DNA of 64,000 nt from Nostocales cyanobacterium LEGE 11386 (GTDB lineage: Bacteria > Cyanobacteriota > Cyanobacteriia > Cyanobacteriales > Nostocaceae): contig JADEXK010000009.1 of NCBI GenBank assembly GCA_015207155.1, forward strand, positions 45,791 through 109,790, read 5' to 3'. Made by a program: the position numbers and the translations under genes. Each line of letters starts with the position of its first letter. Positions within the stretch are counted from its first letter, which is position 1. The notes under the pieces are model-generated. The model searched no databases. It was not told where the DNA came from and was given only the letters and a program-made list of their open reading frames with translations. Of the stretch, positions 1 through 9,741 are shown piece by piece.

Positions 1-1481
1 AAAGTTCCACTATCCGGGCTGATGGCTAGCGCCTGAATTGAGTCGGAATGCCCCCTCAAGGTGCGGACTAACCGATTAGTTGGTAAATCCCATACTTTAA
101 TGGTTTTGTCATCACTACCACTAACTAGAGTGCGCCCATCTGGGCTAATCGCTACCACATTTACCCTTTGGGAATGCCCTTTGAGGATAGATATTGCTTG
201 TCCTGTGGCGAGATTCCACACTTTGATAGTGCGATCGCCACTGCTGGCAAGAATCTGGCTATCGGGGCTGATGGTCACAGATAATACCAAGTTTTCATGA
301 CCTTTCAGGGACTTAGCTAAAGAAATGTTCTTTAATGTCATACTGGGCGACTGATCTAAAACAGCTTCACCCGTACCTGAACTACTATTATGCTGACTTA
401 GCCTAGAAAATAAAACAGTCTGAACACGGCGATATTGCTGATACCAAGAATCTCCAATTCCGAATAACAGAATCAAAGCACTTACCAAGACTAGATTTTT
501 CAGTACTGTATATCTAACTGGTAAAGCTGGACTTTGAGTTACTGGGATTTTGCCAGAAGACTTACCTGCTGGTGGTAGTGCTAATGGTTGTTTGGGAGTC
601 AAGTCTTTAATAACTTCATCAGCCGACTGGTAACGCTGCTGGATATCTTTTCTCAACAGCCTATCGAGAACATAATCCAAATCAGTACTCAATGGAGTTC
701 GCAAATATTGCCGCCAATTAGTTACCCAGCCATATCCATATTCCATCCACAACTGAAAAGGGGAAACTCCTGTTAGCAAATGAAAGCACGTAGCCCCCAA
801 ACCAAACAAATCACTAGCTGGGTAAGCTTTACCATCTCTGATTTGTTCCAAGGGCGAATAACCGTGAGAACCAATTGATGTGCCAATTTTATTTTGTACT
901 CTTGCCGTTAATTGCTTAGAAGAACCAAAATCTATCAGACTTAATCGCCCATCACCATGACGACGGATAATATTTTCTGGTTTGATATCTCGATGAATCA
1001 CACCGCGATCGTGAATAAATTTGAGAACAGGCAATAAATGCAGCAAAATTGCCTGAATCTCCCCAGGTCTATAGGGTTTCCGATGCTGCAACTCATTTAA
1101 CAAGTTCTGCCCATTCACAAATTGTTGTACCAAATATAGGCAGTTATCTTGCTCAAAGTAAGCTAACAGAGTTGGTATTTGTGGATGTTCTCCGAGTTCT
1201 TGCAATCGCTTTGCTTCTTCAGCAAACAACTCTACGGCTTTCTTTTGCGACCAAGTTCCTTGAAACTTTGGCGCTAATTGCTTGATAACACAACGTTCAT
1301 TTAATTTATCTGTATCTTCAGATAAATAGGTTCTGCCAAATCCCCCCTCATCAGAAAGTACCCGGATGACACGGAAGCGATTTCGCAAAAGTGGCACCAA
1401 CGGGGTGCTACAAGTTTGGCATAACTTCTTTCTATCGGGATTTAGGGGATTTGGGCAATCGGGATTTAAGCAGCAGATCAT
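1..1481 (-). CDS. Ser/Thr protein kinase with WD40 repeats (3' end outside window)
   Basis: Eukaryotic-type protein kinase running off the left edge; 493 codons are visible from an ATG at 1481. A Cys-rich N-terminus (Cys 3, 4, 9, 21, 24) resembles a small zinc ribbon. The kinase domain (about residues 33-290) has a glycine loop ([11 protein letters not shown]), a lysine in CVIKQLAP, a canonical HRDIKPENII catalytic loop and LIDFGSSK. A single membrane segment near residues 330-350 is followed by WD40 repeats (SPDGRTLVSGS, TIKVWDL); two complete repeats and the start of a third are visible. The family phosphorylates Ser/Thr, and the WD40 propeller normally gives protein contacts outside the membrane. 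Substrate unknown. The first glycine of the usual GxGxxG loop is replaced (SDEGGFG), which I have the impression is common in this cyanobacterial subgroup. Confidence 0.9.
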   Translation of the reverse strand, partial: MICCLNPDCPNPLNPDRKKLCQTCSTPLVPLLRNRFRVIRVLSDEGGFGRTYLSEDTDKLNERCVIKQLAPKFQGTWSQKKAVELFAEEAKRLQELGEHPQIPTLLAYFEQDNCLYLVQQFVNGQNLLNELQHRKPYRPGEIQAILLHLLPVLKFIHDRGVIHRDIKPENIIRRHGDGRLSLIDFGSSKQLTARVQNKIGTSIGSHGYSPLEQIRDGKAYPASDLFGLGATCFHLLTGVSPFQLWMEYGYGWVTNWRQYLRTPLSTDLDYVLDRLLRKDIQQRYQSADEVIKDLTPKQPLALPPAGKSSGKIPVTQSPALPVRYTVLKNLVLVSALILLFGIGDSWYQQYRRVQTVLFSRLSQHNSSSGTGEAVLDQSPSMTLKNISLAKSLKGHENLVLSVTISPDSQILASSGDRTIKVWNLATGQAISILKGHSQRVNVVAISPDGRTLVSGSDDKTIKVWDLPTNRLVRTLRGHSDSIQALAISPDSGT

Positions 1482-1614
1482 GAGCTGACAGGCGCGACTG
1501 CACGACAAATTATGTTAAGTTTGCCCCGAAATTTCCCTTATTTTCAGATTGGCTCTCGCTTAATTGTGGTAGAAAACACTGCTGTAGGGGATTGGGGAAT
1601 TACTTATATAGTAA

Positions 1615-1914
1615 ATGTTGGTAAATGCTAACCTGTTTCTCTTGATGCCGGAAAATCACAAGAGCCATAAAATTAATTATATTCTTGATTATATTATAAT
1701 ATCAAATACAAATATTGTGCAAATTCAACACTTAGCATTTTGCCTACATGTGATTGATGAATCAAACTTTACTTTATATCGAGTAAAAAATAATTTATCT
1801 GACAAAATATTACTGACTTTCTCCGATGAAAGTTCTGATTTAGAAAGGTTGAAGCAAATTTTGCGTAGTATTATTGTGGCAAACTCAATTGCAGAATTGC
1901 AGAATGTTTTATAA
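1615..1914 (+). CDS. hypothetical protein, 99 aa
   Basis: An unrecognised AT-rich reading frame divergent from the WD40 kinase and convergent with the GH57 gene. It starts with ATG at 1615; a second in-frame ATG at 1645 would give 89 residues. No clear ribosome-binding site precedes either. The protein is hydrophilic with mixed helix/strand character, no signal peptide and no motif I know. A strong hairpin at 1933-1961 just after the stop supports a real transcription unit ending here. Could be a lineage-restricted gene or a chance frame. Confidence 0.45.
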   Translation: MLVNANLFLLMPENHKSHKINYILDYIIISNTNIVQIQHLAFCLHVIDESNFTLYRVKNNLSDKILLTFSDESSDLERLKQILRSIIVANSIAELQNVL

Positions 1915-1932
1915 ATGAATCACAAATTTGTC

Positions 1933-1961
1933 GTAGAGACGTTTTGGCAGAACGTCTCTAC
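1933..1961. terminator. 11-bp perfect hairpin between convergent genes
   Basis: GTAGAGACGTT at 1933-1943 pairs perfectly with AACGTCTCTAC at 1951-1961 across a 7-base loop, with A/T-rich flanks (AAATTT on both sides). It sits between the stop of the small ORF (1914) and the GH57 stop (1998), so it could end both transcripts. From memory, this stem sequence recurs between Nostoc genes, so it may be a dispersed palindromic repeat used as a terminator. Confidence 0.55.
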
Positions 1962-1997
1962 AAAATTTGATTTAAGCTTTTAATTTTTTGGAAAATC

Positions 1998-4232
1998 TTA
2001 AGGTACTTCAATCGGAATCAAAGCATTTTCCGGTAAATAATTGTGGAAACACCCTTCATCCGCCAACACTAAAATTAGGCGCAAAGGATAATCGGGCGGA
2101 ACTTGCAAATCAGCCCACGGTACTGCCACCTCTAAACAATTGTTGAAAGCTACTTGAGCGCGGCTAAAACGAGGATGCCATTGATAATGCTCTCCAGCTT
2201 CGCGAAATTGAATCGATTGCGTCAGCAAATCAATTGCCAAATGATGGTGATACTGATAATTAAGTGGTGCGATATCCGGCACATCCGCCAAGGGAATTGG
2301 GCTATTGTGCATTGTCCGATCAGGATAAAACCACAATAAATTCAACTCGCCTGGCAAGTCTTGTCCTGGGGCAACACCAGTTTTAAAGTCCACCCGCAAA
2401 TAGAAATTCAAGTGATCTACCCCATACCAAAGTCGTTGGATAACACTGCTATTATGCATTGTTCCCCGCGCCCCACCGATTTCTATGCGTCCGGCTTTGT
2501 CCCAGTCCTGTTCATCACCACTGCCATTAATGATGGGATGAATAAATCCTTCTGGTTTATGATCAGCTCGAGCTTCATGAACCTCCAGTGGTTGCCGGAG
2601 ATAAGACGGTGCTGGTTCATTTAAAGCCTTGTAAATGCCCAACAAGTGTTCTCGAAACAATTGGTCAAAGATGGCATCCTGGTTTGAAGAATGTCCTTCA
2701 CCGAACCACCAGAACCAATCGGAACCCTCGGCGGCATACAAAGCTTCCCATGCTTCTGGGTTACTTTCTTCAGTGGCTTCGGGATGTTTGGCAAGTGTCG
2801 CCCTGGCGTGTGCTAGGTAGTCCCAAGCGCGATTTTTCACGGGGTCACCAATCCAAGTGGTGAAGCTACCATCTACCCAAGAACCACTATGGAGTTGTCC
2901 TCCGGGAATAGTTGCAGTGGGAGGAAATTGTTCGAGAAATTCTGAGACTGTAACGAGTTTCAGATGAGGTTCGTTACTTAAGGTTTGATACAAAGCTTCT
3001 AAGAACGGTTTCCCATCTTGGGGGTAAAATTCCCAGCAATTTTCCCCATCCAAAGCGATGGTAACTAACCAAGGTTGTTCACTTGGGCGTTCTCTTTGCA
3101 TTTTAGCGATCGCTTGCAGGTGTCCTACTAAGTCGGCTGCTGCCTGTTTTGGTGGCATAGACCCGTAGGTAAAACCAATTAAATCTGATAATCTGTGGTC
3201 GCGAAATACGATTGACAAGTCACCTGCTGGGGTTTCCAGGCGGTACGGTCGATAGATTAATTCTGGTTCCTGGACATTTCCTGCCCCATCACGGTGAAAG
3301 AAGTGTTTCAGCGACCATCCCAAGACGGCTTCATCTGAGCAAATCCATTTAAAGCCTTGTTTAATAATATACGGCAGAATTTCGGGGCTGACTGACTGCT
3401 CAGAAGGCCACAAACCTCGTGGTTCCTGGCCAAAACGTTCTCTATACAACTCCCAAGCTTTGCGTAAATGCCGGGGAATATCTTCTTCCCATTGAAACCG
3501 ATGCTCAGGCAATGTCATTTGGGGCACTGCCACTCGACCGGAGTTAGTATCGGCTAGCAGAGGCAAAATTGGGTGAGTGTAAGGCGTGGTAGTGACTTCT
3601 AATTGCCCTGCCGCTTGCATTTTCCGGTGTTGGGGGATGATGCGGCTGAGAATTTCGCGCTGTTTGGAATATATACGCTGGCGATCGCTTAAAGTAAAAT
3701 TCCGACCCTGCTTTAGCCAAGCGGCAATTTGTGGGTCATCCCAAAATACCGGATCGATCCATGCCAGATTATGCCAGGCCAGCAAATCGCTGTATTCAGA
3801 CAATTGCCAATTAGCCAAACACCAAGCTTCTCCTTTTTCCTGCCTTTGGTAATATAACTCGGCATAACGGGGATGAGGATCAATTAGGGTGTGATGATTG
3901 GCATCAAAAAAATGTTGGATAATAAATTCTTTTTGCTGCTGACTGAGTTGTTCATCTGGTGTCAAGCTAGCTGTGAGATACGGGTCAAAAGCAGTGCCAG
4001 CAATATAATCTTCGAGTTGTAATATTAAGGATGGTACTAGATTTACTGTTTGATGTAACTTGGGATACTTCTCAAGGATTAATATTAAATCTAAATAATC
4101 CTTGGTTCCATGTAATCGTACCCAAGGCAGGCGATACTTTTGACTAGAAGAAAGCGAAACGCCGCTGCCAGGGGACTTGTACAGCGGCTGATGTTGATGC
4201 CAGATAAAAGCGATGTGTAATGGATGGGACAT
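1998..4232 (-). CDS. glycoside hydrolase family 57 protein
   Basis: 744-residue GH57 enzyme (alpha-amylase/branching-enzyme/alpha-mannosidase group). GH57 motifs appear in order: HQHQP near residue 13, GLWPSEQSVS followed by WICSDEAVLGW in the middle, and ALDGENCWEFYP, which carries the expected acid/base Asp. The C-terminal 200 residues form a beta-rich region ending in PENALIPIEVP. Members retain configuration on alpha-glucans; in cyanobacteria a role in glycogen metabolism is plausible, but the substrate cannot be read from sequence. No signal peptide, so probably cytoplasmic. Start ATG at 4232. A repeat-filled 135-bp gap separates it from the upstream NifU-type gene. Confidence 0.9.
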   Translation of the reverse strand: MSHPLHIAFIWHQHQPLYKSPGSGVSLSSSQKYRLPWVRLHGTKDYLDLILILEKYPKLHQTVNLVPSLILQLEDYIAGTAFDPYLTASLTPDEQLSQQQKEFIIQHFFDANHHTLIDPHPRYAELYYQRQEKGEAWCLANWQLSEYSDLLAWHNLAWIDPVFWDDPQIAAWLKQGRNFTLSDRQRIYSKQREILSRIIPQHRKMQAAGQLEVTTTPYTHPILPLLADTNSGRVAVPQMTLPEHRFQWEEDIPRHLRKAWELYRERFGQEPRGLWPSEQSVSPEILPYIIKQGFKWICSDEAVLGWSLKHFFHRDGAGNVQEPELIYRPYRLETPAGDLSIVFRDHRLSDLIGFTYGSMPPKQAAADLVGHLQAIAKMQRERPSEQPWLVTIALDGENCWEFYPQDGKPFLEALYQTLSNEPHLKLVTVSEFLEQFPPTATIPGGQLHSGSWVDGSFTTWIGDPVKNRAWDYLAHARATLAKHPEATEESNPEAWEALYAAEGSDWFWWFGEGHSSNQDAIFDQLFREHLLGIYKALNEPAPSYLRQPLEVHEARADHKPEGFIHPIINGSGDEQDWDKAGRIEIGGARGTMHNSSVIQRLWYGVDHLNFYLRVDFKTGVAPGQDLPGELNLLWFYPDRTMHNSPIPLADVPDIAPLNYQYHHHLAIDLLTQSIQFREAGEHYQWHPRFSRAQVAFNNCLEVAVPWADLQVPPDYPLRLILVLADEGCFHNYLPENALIPIEVP

Positions 4233-4367
4233 AGTAGATGATTAGGCATGGGGCATAGGACAAAGAAGCAGAGGAGCAGAGGAGCAGGGGGGCGGAGGGG
4301 CTGAGGAAAAATAGGTTTTACTTTTCTAGTACCGAGTCCCTAGTCCCCACTCCCTACTCCCTACTCC

Positions 4368-4598
4368 CTAGATCACTTGCTCAACTTCTGCAATTTCTGG
4401 AATCATTTCCCGTAGTCGGCGCTCAATACCCATTCTCAGGGTCATTGTGGAACTGGGGCAAGAACCACAAGCACCTTGCAACCGCAGTTTAACAATTGGC
4501 CCATCAAGTTCTACAAGTTCCACATTGCCGCCATCAGACATCAGATAAGGGCGCATTTCATCCAAGACTGTTTCAACATTTTCAGATGTCAGTTCCAT
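4368..4598 (-). CDS. NifU C-terminal-domain iron-sulfur scaffold
   Basis: 76-residue stand-alone NifU C-terminal domain (Nfu/CnfU type). It contains the CxxC cluster-binding motif in GACGSCPSS and the flanking LRLQG and [12 protein letters not shown] segments typical of the family. Such proteins bind a [2Fe-2S] or [4Fe-4S] cluster between two subunits and deliver it to apo-proteins; in cyanobacteria the small Nfu serves photosystem I and other Fe-S targets. The length is normal for the cyanobacterial form. Preceded by a weak purine-rich stretch; its own 385-bp upstream spacer suggests independent transcription. Confidence 0.93.
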   Translation of the reverse strand: MELTSENVETVLDEMRPYLMSDGGNVELVELDGPIVKLRLQGACGSCPSSTMTLRMGIERRLREMIPEIAEVEQVI

Positions 4599-4983
4599 TG
4601 TTTGAGACCTCTTTTGGTAGGAATATCTTTAATATGCAACGTTTGTTAACTCAATTTTAGATATAATTGCCCTTAGATTGTATTTTGTCTAGAGGCGGGT
4701 AGATGAAAATCAGGTTTTCATCACTCATGCACTAACCTCTGCTGGCTCTAGGAGCATGACATAAAAATAGCCAGACTTAATTTTATAGGGTTCTCCATCT
4801 GTATAGTTAACAATCACTATACCAATAACCAATAGTTTTAGATTTTCGCATATTCCTAAACTGCATTGGTTTTCGAGTTGCAAACAACCGTATCGTAGCA
4901 ACTCGCAATGTAGCTAGTAACTGGATTGAAGCTTTTAAGTACGATTAACTGCTGCTTTATTGATGAACTAACCACAGATCATC
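4599..4983. other. 385-bp spacer with two short hairpins
   Basis: No gene seen. Two perfect 8-bp stems occur: CGAGTTGC at 4874-4881 with GCAACTCG at 4898-4905, about 80 bases downstream of the histidine kinase stop, and GATGAAAA at 4702-4709 with TTTTCATC at 4715-4722. Either could end the histidine kinase transcript; neither has a clear T-run on the minus strand. The rest should hold the promoter of the NifU-type gene, which I could not pinpoint. Confidence 0.3.
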
Positions 4984-6726
4984 TCAGTTGCTATCACTAG
5001 ACGAAACCAAGACTGGTTGTTGATATAGCGGCACTGTAAATGTGACTGTTGAGCCAAGTCCTTCGCCAAGACTGTAAAAATGTACTTCACCACCCATGGC
5101 CTCTATGAGCTTTTGGGATATTACCAGTCCCAAACCTGTACCGCCGTACTGGCGAGTACGAGAGCCATCTACTTGAGAGAATAATTGAAACAATTTATCT
5201 TGTTTATCCAGGGAAACACCGATACCCGTGTCTGCTACTCGCACTCTCACCATGCCAGGAAATTGCTGGTCTTGAAATTTTGCCTTCTTCAGCACTAAAT
5301 CGGCACTAATGGTAATACCACCTTCTTGGGTAAATTTAATGGCATTGCTCACCAAGTTGAGCATAACTTGTAGCAGCCTTTGATAATTACCTTGAACAAT
5401 AATTTCATCTGAGGTTGGAGGTATTTGCATCCGGAAGCTGAGGTTTTTCATCTCTGCTTGGGGACGCATGAAATTTTCTACATCATTAAATAGCTCGTCT
5501 AGCTGGACTGGAGAGCAAACTAGCTCCATTTTGCCTGCTTCGATTTTGGCTATGTCGAGGATGTCGTTGATGATATTCAGCAGATGTATTGATAGATGAT
5601 GAGCTTCGGCTAGGAATTGATTTTGTTCTTCTGGATCATCTGCCATGCCTTCCAAAATCAGCTTCAAAAATCCGATCATGCCGTTGAGGGGAGTCCGAAT
5701 TTCGTGGGATACATTAGCGAGAAACTCGCTTTTGAGACGGGAGGCTTCTTCGGCTTTTTGACGGGCTGCTTCTAATTCTTTATATAAAGTAGCATGAGCG
5801 ATCGCTGTGCCAAGTTGATCTGCAACTTCTTTTGCTAGTTCCAGTTCTGCATCTGTCAACGAGTCACATTCGTCTCGGAGACTGATGGCAATTAGTCCGT
5901 TGGCTTGGTCTTGATAGCATGTCGCCACTACTAAGATTTTTTGCTGGGGACAAAGGCTGTACCCCGACACTGCCATCACAATTGGTTCTAAAGTTGCCAA
6001 CGCCTGAGCAAAGGCTGGTTCTGATGTTACATCTATTTCCAAGCCCAACATCGAGCTGCGCTCTGGCTGATGATACTCTGCTATGACTCGGACTCTAGAG
6101 CTAGAGGGCTGATAAGGACAGATAATGCAGCGCTCTAGCCGTAGCGCTTTCCCCAAACTGTCAACTGTTTGTTGCCAAATTACGTCTAAATCCAAAGTCC
6201 GCCGAATATTTCTGGTAATTTTATTTACCAGCTTCTGGTGTTGCTGCGATCGCATCGCTAACTCTACCTGTGTGGGCGCTTGTGGTGTCGCCTTGATTTC
6301 TTGTGTGTTGAGTGTAGCTTGCACTAACCGTCCCATTACCAAAACTGTAGTAGCAGCAGTTCCCAATTGCGGCATAATTGGGCAAATTGCCAACTCCAAC
6401 TCAAATAACTCTTGACGGTAGCTAAACCAGCATTGAAACTTTTCTGGCACCAAACTATTTAAAATCCGGTGCAACCGTTCCAAATAAGCCTTATTGTCTA
6501 CGGGGACAAAAATTTCGTCTTCATTGCACTCATTAACTATTTGCTTAGGGTTTAACCCCAACAGTTCGCTATGCTGCCAATAAAATGTTAGGTAGCGTCC
6601 TGCCCCATCTTGCGTGTACACCAATTCGGCTCCTAGAGTCGGTAAGGAGCCATCGGTCTTTTTCGTTGAATATTCCAGATTTTGGGGAAATAAGTTCGGC
6701 AATTGGGAGTTAGCAGTAATAGTCAT
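4984..6726 (-). CDS. GAF-domain sensor histidine kinase
   Basis: A soluble sensor kinase of 580 residues from the ATG at 6726; a TTG nine codons upstream is possible but has no ribosome site. The first 150 residues look like a PAS-type sensory region (YTQDGAGRYLTFYWQHSELLGL). A GAF domain follows (IWQQTVDSLGKALRLERCIICPY ... IAISLRDECDSL), then a short coiled linker, the H-box SHEIRTPLNGMIGF, the N-box NLVSNAIKFT, and G-boxes VADTGIGV and GGTGLGLVIS. All catalytic boxes are intact. The GAF domain resembles those of phytochrome-like kinases but I see no definite bilin-binding Cys. No response regulator gene is adjacent, so it is an orphan kinase. Confidence 0.92.
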   Translation of the reverse strand: MTITANSQLPNLFPQNLEYSTKKTDGSLPTLGAELVYTQDGAGRYLTFYWQHSELLGLNPKQIVNECNEDEIFVPVDNKAYLERLHRILNSLVPEKFQCWFSYRQELFELELAICPIMPQLGTAATTVLVMGRLVQATLNTQEIKATPQAPTQVELAMRSQQHQKLVNKITRNIRRTLDLDVIWQQTVDSLGKALRLERCIICPYQPSSSRVRVIAEYHQPERSSMLGLEIDVTSEPAFAQALATLEPIVMAVSGYSLCPQQKILVVATCYQDQANGLIAISLRDECDSLTDAELELAKEVADQLGTAIAHATLYKELEAARQKAEEASRLKSEFLANVSHEIRTPLNGMIGFLKLILEGMADDPEEQNQFLAEAHHLSIHLLNIINDILDIAKIEAGKMELVCSPVQLDELFNDVENFMRPQAEMKNLSFRMQIPPTSDEIIVQGNYQRLLQVMLNLVSNAIKFTQEGGITISADLVLKKAKFQDQQFPGMVRVRVADTGIGVSLDKQDKLFQLFSQVDGSRTRQYGGTGLGLVISQKLIEAMGGEVHFYSLGEGLGSTVTFTVPLYQQPVLVSSSDSN

Positions 6727-6905
6727 TAATCGAGTTGGATAGACAAATGGCAACTCAAAACAGTTTTGCTAAAGCTGGTTAAATAAAATTGGCATAAATT
6801 ATTACAGCTTTGGCATTCTTACTTTGGGTATTTTGGCGTGTTTGGAATCCAGATTGACAAACTTTACATTCTTTTTATTTTCTATTTACAGCTTGTTTAT
6901 CGATG

Positions 6906-7142
6906 TCAATCATTCCATTCACCCCTGGGTGGAATTGGTATCCGATGAGGGGTGCGTGTCAGTTCATCATCCCTAGAAACTTCACCGCGTAACCATTGAC
7001 GAATCGCCACCTCAATTACTTTACTCGGGTCATTAGTTAAATGCTGAATTTGCTCTAGTAACTCCGAGTCCAGGCGGACGGCGATTTCTACCTTATCGGC
7101 TCGTTTGTGACCCGTTTCGGTAGCTTTCTCTTTCATATTCAT
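6906..7142 (-). CDS. small ribbon-helix-helix (CopG/Arc-type) protein
   Basis: 78 residues. KVEIAVRLDSELLEQI followed by DPSKVIEVAIRQWLRG fits a ribbon-helix-helix fold: one basic beta strand and two helices, the second packed with hydrophobic residues. The C-terminus is proline-rich (TPHRIPIPPRGEW), similar to flexible tails of antitoxins that wrap a partner toxin. No toxin-like ORF lies next to it, since the neighbours are a histidine kinase and lepA. It may be an orphan antitoxin or a free-standing transcription regulator. Function beyond DNA binding is inference. Confidence 0.65.
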   Translation of the reverse strand: MNMKEKATETGHKRADKVEIAVRLDSELLEQIQHLTNDPSKVIEVAIRQWLRGEVSRDDELTRTPHRIPIPPRGEWND

Positions 7143-7665
7143 AGGTTTATATACTCAGAGATTGTTGCGTCTAAAGCTTTGTCGAGCAGTGATTATGTAC
7201 CATTCGGTTGAGTTTACTGACTATTTTTGTAGTGCAGAGTTACTGCACAGTTATATAGTTCCCCGAAATCAAACCAAAGTAACAGCATCTGGTTTTAAAT
7301 GGTAAATTTCATCAAACTTGCTAGACAACAGCTCCAGAAGTTTTGTGAGTAAATCAGTAGTTATAAGCAGTTACGGAGTGTAACTACCTACGAGATCTAC
7401 ATTATTTACTTATATATATTTATTGTACGCTTCTAGTAGGTCAATCCCCGCATGTAAAATAGACTTTATTGAAAGCGGCGGAAAACCTGATTTGCTTGTA
7501 AGCGTAGTTCCTATCTAGAAAGTCAATAACAGCCGCAGACCTAGAGGTGCAAAGAGAAAATAACTGATTAACTCTTCAATAGCAGCGTATTGGCTAAGAA
7601 AGCATTAAAATATATGAAGTAAATTTCTTGTTTAACCTTGGTTGCTGCTTCAGCAAAGATAGTAT
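7143..7665. other. 523-bp divergent spacer upstream of lepA
   Basis: No ORF seen. It contains a small perfect stem (GTGCAG / CTGCAC within 7232-7248), an AT-rich run at 7403-7424 (TATATATATTTATTGTAC) that could hold promoter elements, and the leader of lepA. No recognised riboswitch or regulator site. It presumably contains the divergent promoters of lepA and the ribbon-helix-helix gene. Confidence 0.25.
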
Positions 7666-9477
7666 ATGACTGACGTTCCCGCCGTTCGCATTCGCAATTT
7701 CTGTATTATTGCTCACATCGACCACGGGAAATCAACCCTCGCCGATCGCCTACTGCAAGCCACTGGCACTGTGGATGAGCGGAAGATGAAGGAACAGTTT
7801 CTCGACAATATGGATCTGGAACGGGAGCGCGGCATTACCATTAAGCTGCAAGCTGCCCGGATGAACTACAAGGCCAAAGATGGTCAACAGTATGTACTAA
7901 ACTTAATTGATACACCAGGTCATGTGGATTTTTCTTATGAAGTGTCCCGGAGTCTGGTGGCTTGTGAAGGAGCGCTGTTAGTTGTAGATGCGTCTCAAGG
8001 CGTAGAAGCACAAACTTTGGCCAATCTTTATTTAGCTCTGGAACATGACCTAGAAATTATCCCAGTTTTAAATAAAATTGATTTGCCTGGGGCAGAACCA
8101 GACAGGGTAATCAGCGAAATAGAAGAAATTATTGGTCTAGATTGCAGTGGTGCGATTCTCGCCTCTGCCAAAGAGGGAATTGGCATTAATGAAATTTTAG
8201 AAGCAGTTGTAGAGCGGATACCACCACCAAAAAATACGGTAGATGAACGCTTACGAGCATTGATTTTTGATAGCTACTACGACAGCTATCGGGGCGTAAT
8301 TGTTTATTTTCGAGTGATGGATGGCACCTTAAGAAAAGGCGATCGCGTCTATCTTATGGCATCCGGTAAAGAATACGAAATTGACGAGTTAGGCGTGCTA
8401 TCTCCTACCGAGAAGCAAGTTGAAGAACTGCACGCTGGAGAAGTAGGCTATTTTGCTGCCGCTATTAAAGCTGTAGCTGATGCGCGGGTGGGAGACACCA
8501 TTACCCTCACGAAAGCCAAAGCCGTAGAACCTTTACCTGGTTACACAGAAGCCAACCCGATGGTGTTTTGCGGCATGTTCCCCATTGATGCTGACCAATT
8601 TGAAGACTTGCGGGAAGCTTTAGAAAAGCTGGGACTTAATGATGCAGCATTGCACTACGAACCAGAAACTTCTAGCGCTATGGGTTTTGGTTTCCGTTGT
8701 GGGTTTTTGGGTTTGCTACACATGGAAATTGTCCAAGAGCGTTTAGAGCGAGAGTACAACCTAGATTTAATTATTACAGCACCTTCGGTAGTTTATCGTG
8801 TAATTACTATCAAAGGTGAAGAACTGTTCATAGATAATCCCAGCAACTTACCTGCTCCCAACGATCGCGAAAAGATTGAAGAGCCTTATGTTCAAGTAGA
8901 GATGATTACGCCGGAAACTTACGTCGGTACTTTGATGGAATTGTCACAAAATAGACGTGGCATCTTCAAAGATATGAAATATCTCGCCCAAGGACGCACT
9001 ACACTGACTTACGAGTTACCCTTAGCGGAAGTCGTCACCGACTTTTTTGATCAGATGAAGTCGCGATCGCGCGGGTATGCCAGTATGGAATATCACCTCA
9101 TCGGCTACCGGGAAAATCCCTTGGTGAAGCTGGACATTATGATTAACGGCGACCCTGTGGATTCCTTGGCGATGATAGTCCACCGAGATAAAGCTTATGG
9201 TGTTGGACGATCAATGGCTGAAAAACTCAAAGAATTAATTCCCCGCCATCAATTTAAAGTGCCAATTCAGGCAGCTATTGGTAGTAAAGTAATTGCCAGC
9301 GAACACATTCCCGCCTTGCGGAAAGACGTACTCGCCAAGTGTTACGGTGGCGACATCAGCCGCAAGAAGAAACTGTTACAGAAGCAGGCAAAAGGTAAAA
9401 AGCGGATGAAATCTGTGGGTACAGTGGATGTACCTCAAGAAGCTTTTATGGCAGTACTACGCTTGGATCAAAGTTAA
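7666..9477 (+). CDS. lepA: elongation factor 4 (LepA), ribosome back-translocating GTPase
   Basis: 603 residues, full length for LepA. G motifs: AHIDHGKS (G1), GITIK (G2), DTPGH (G3), NKIDLPGA (G4), and SAKEGIG (G5). The C-terminal LepA-specific domain is present (SIGTVDVP-type end, here [19 protein letters not shown]). LepA binds stalled ribosomes and promotes back-translocation. The start ATG at 7666 leads directly into the conserved [15 protein letters not shown] segment. The TAA stop (9475-9477) lies inside the left target duplication of a 152-bp miniature mobile element, so the 3' untranslated region has been displaced without altering the protein. Confidence 0.98.
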   Translation: MTDVPAVRIRNFCIIAHIDHGKSTLADRLLQATGTVDERKMKEQFLDNMDLERERGITIKLQAARMNYKAKDGQQYVLNLIDTPGHVDFSYEVSRSLVACEGALLVVDASQGVEAQTLANLYLALEHDLEIIPVLNKIDLPGAEPDRVISEIEEIIGLDCSGAILASAKEGIGINEILEAVVERIPPPKNTVDERLRALIFDSYYDSYRGVIVYFRVMDGTLRKGDRVYLMASGKEYEIDELGVLSPTEKQVEELHAGEVGYFAAAIKAVADARVGDTITLTKAKAVEPLPGYTEANPMVFCGMFPIDADQFEDLREALEKLGLNDAALHYEPETSSAMGFGFRCGFLGLLHMEIVQERLEREYNLDLIITAPSVVYRVITIKGEELFIDNPSNLPAPNDREKIEEPYVQVEMITPETYVGTLMELSQNRRGIFKDMKYLAQGRTTLTYELPLAEVVTDFFDQMKSRSRGYASMEYHLIGYRENPLVKLDIMINGDPVDSLAMIVHRDKAYGVGRSMAEKLKELIPRHQFKVPIQAAIGSKVIASEHIPALRKDVLAKCYGGDISRKKKLLQKQAKGKKRMKSVGTVDVPQEAFMAVLRLDQS

Positions 9478-9628
9478 CGTAAGTTCGATAGATTCCTAAG
9501 AACCCCTCTCCAAACTTCTCCCCGACGCGGGGAGAGGCTTAAAAAGCTGATTATTTCGTGTCAAAGTCAAGATTTTGACCCTTCCCTTGTAGGGAAAGGG
9601 TTGGGGTTAGGTTCCGTCGAATTCACGT
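9477..9628. mobile_element. 152-bp miniature inverted-repeat element, copy 1 (at lepA stop)
   Basis: Ends ACGTAAGTTCGA (9477-9488) and TCGAATTCACGT (9617-9628) are inverted repeats with 10 of 12 matches. Direct repeats AAAGTTAA flank it at 9470-9477 and 9629-9636, giving a 7-8 bp target duplication. Inside is an AACCCCTCTCC...GGTTGGGGTTAGG pairing region. No coding potential. The same ends and inner arms occur at 18109-18307. A non-autonomous element moved by a transposase elsewhere is the simplest reading. Confidence 0.85.
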
Positions 9629-9670
9629 AAAGTTAATTTGATTTAACTTTGTCTAGGATCATAATATACC

Positions 9671-9694
9671 TGGAGCGCTAGGTCTTGCGCTCCA
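9671..9694 (+). terminator. 8-bp hairpin downstream of lepA
   Basis: TGGAGCGC at 9671-9678 pairs with GCGCTCCA at 9687-9694 and is followed by ATTTACT. It is a plausible original lepA terminator, now about 190 bases from the stop because the miniature element at 9477-9628 inserted between. The U-run is weak, so the call is tentative. Confidence 0.35.
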
Positions 9695-9741
9695 TTTACT
9701 CTTGAGTTCTAATTTCTCACGGCAGGCTTAATCTAAGAAAT

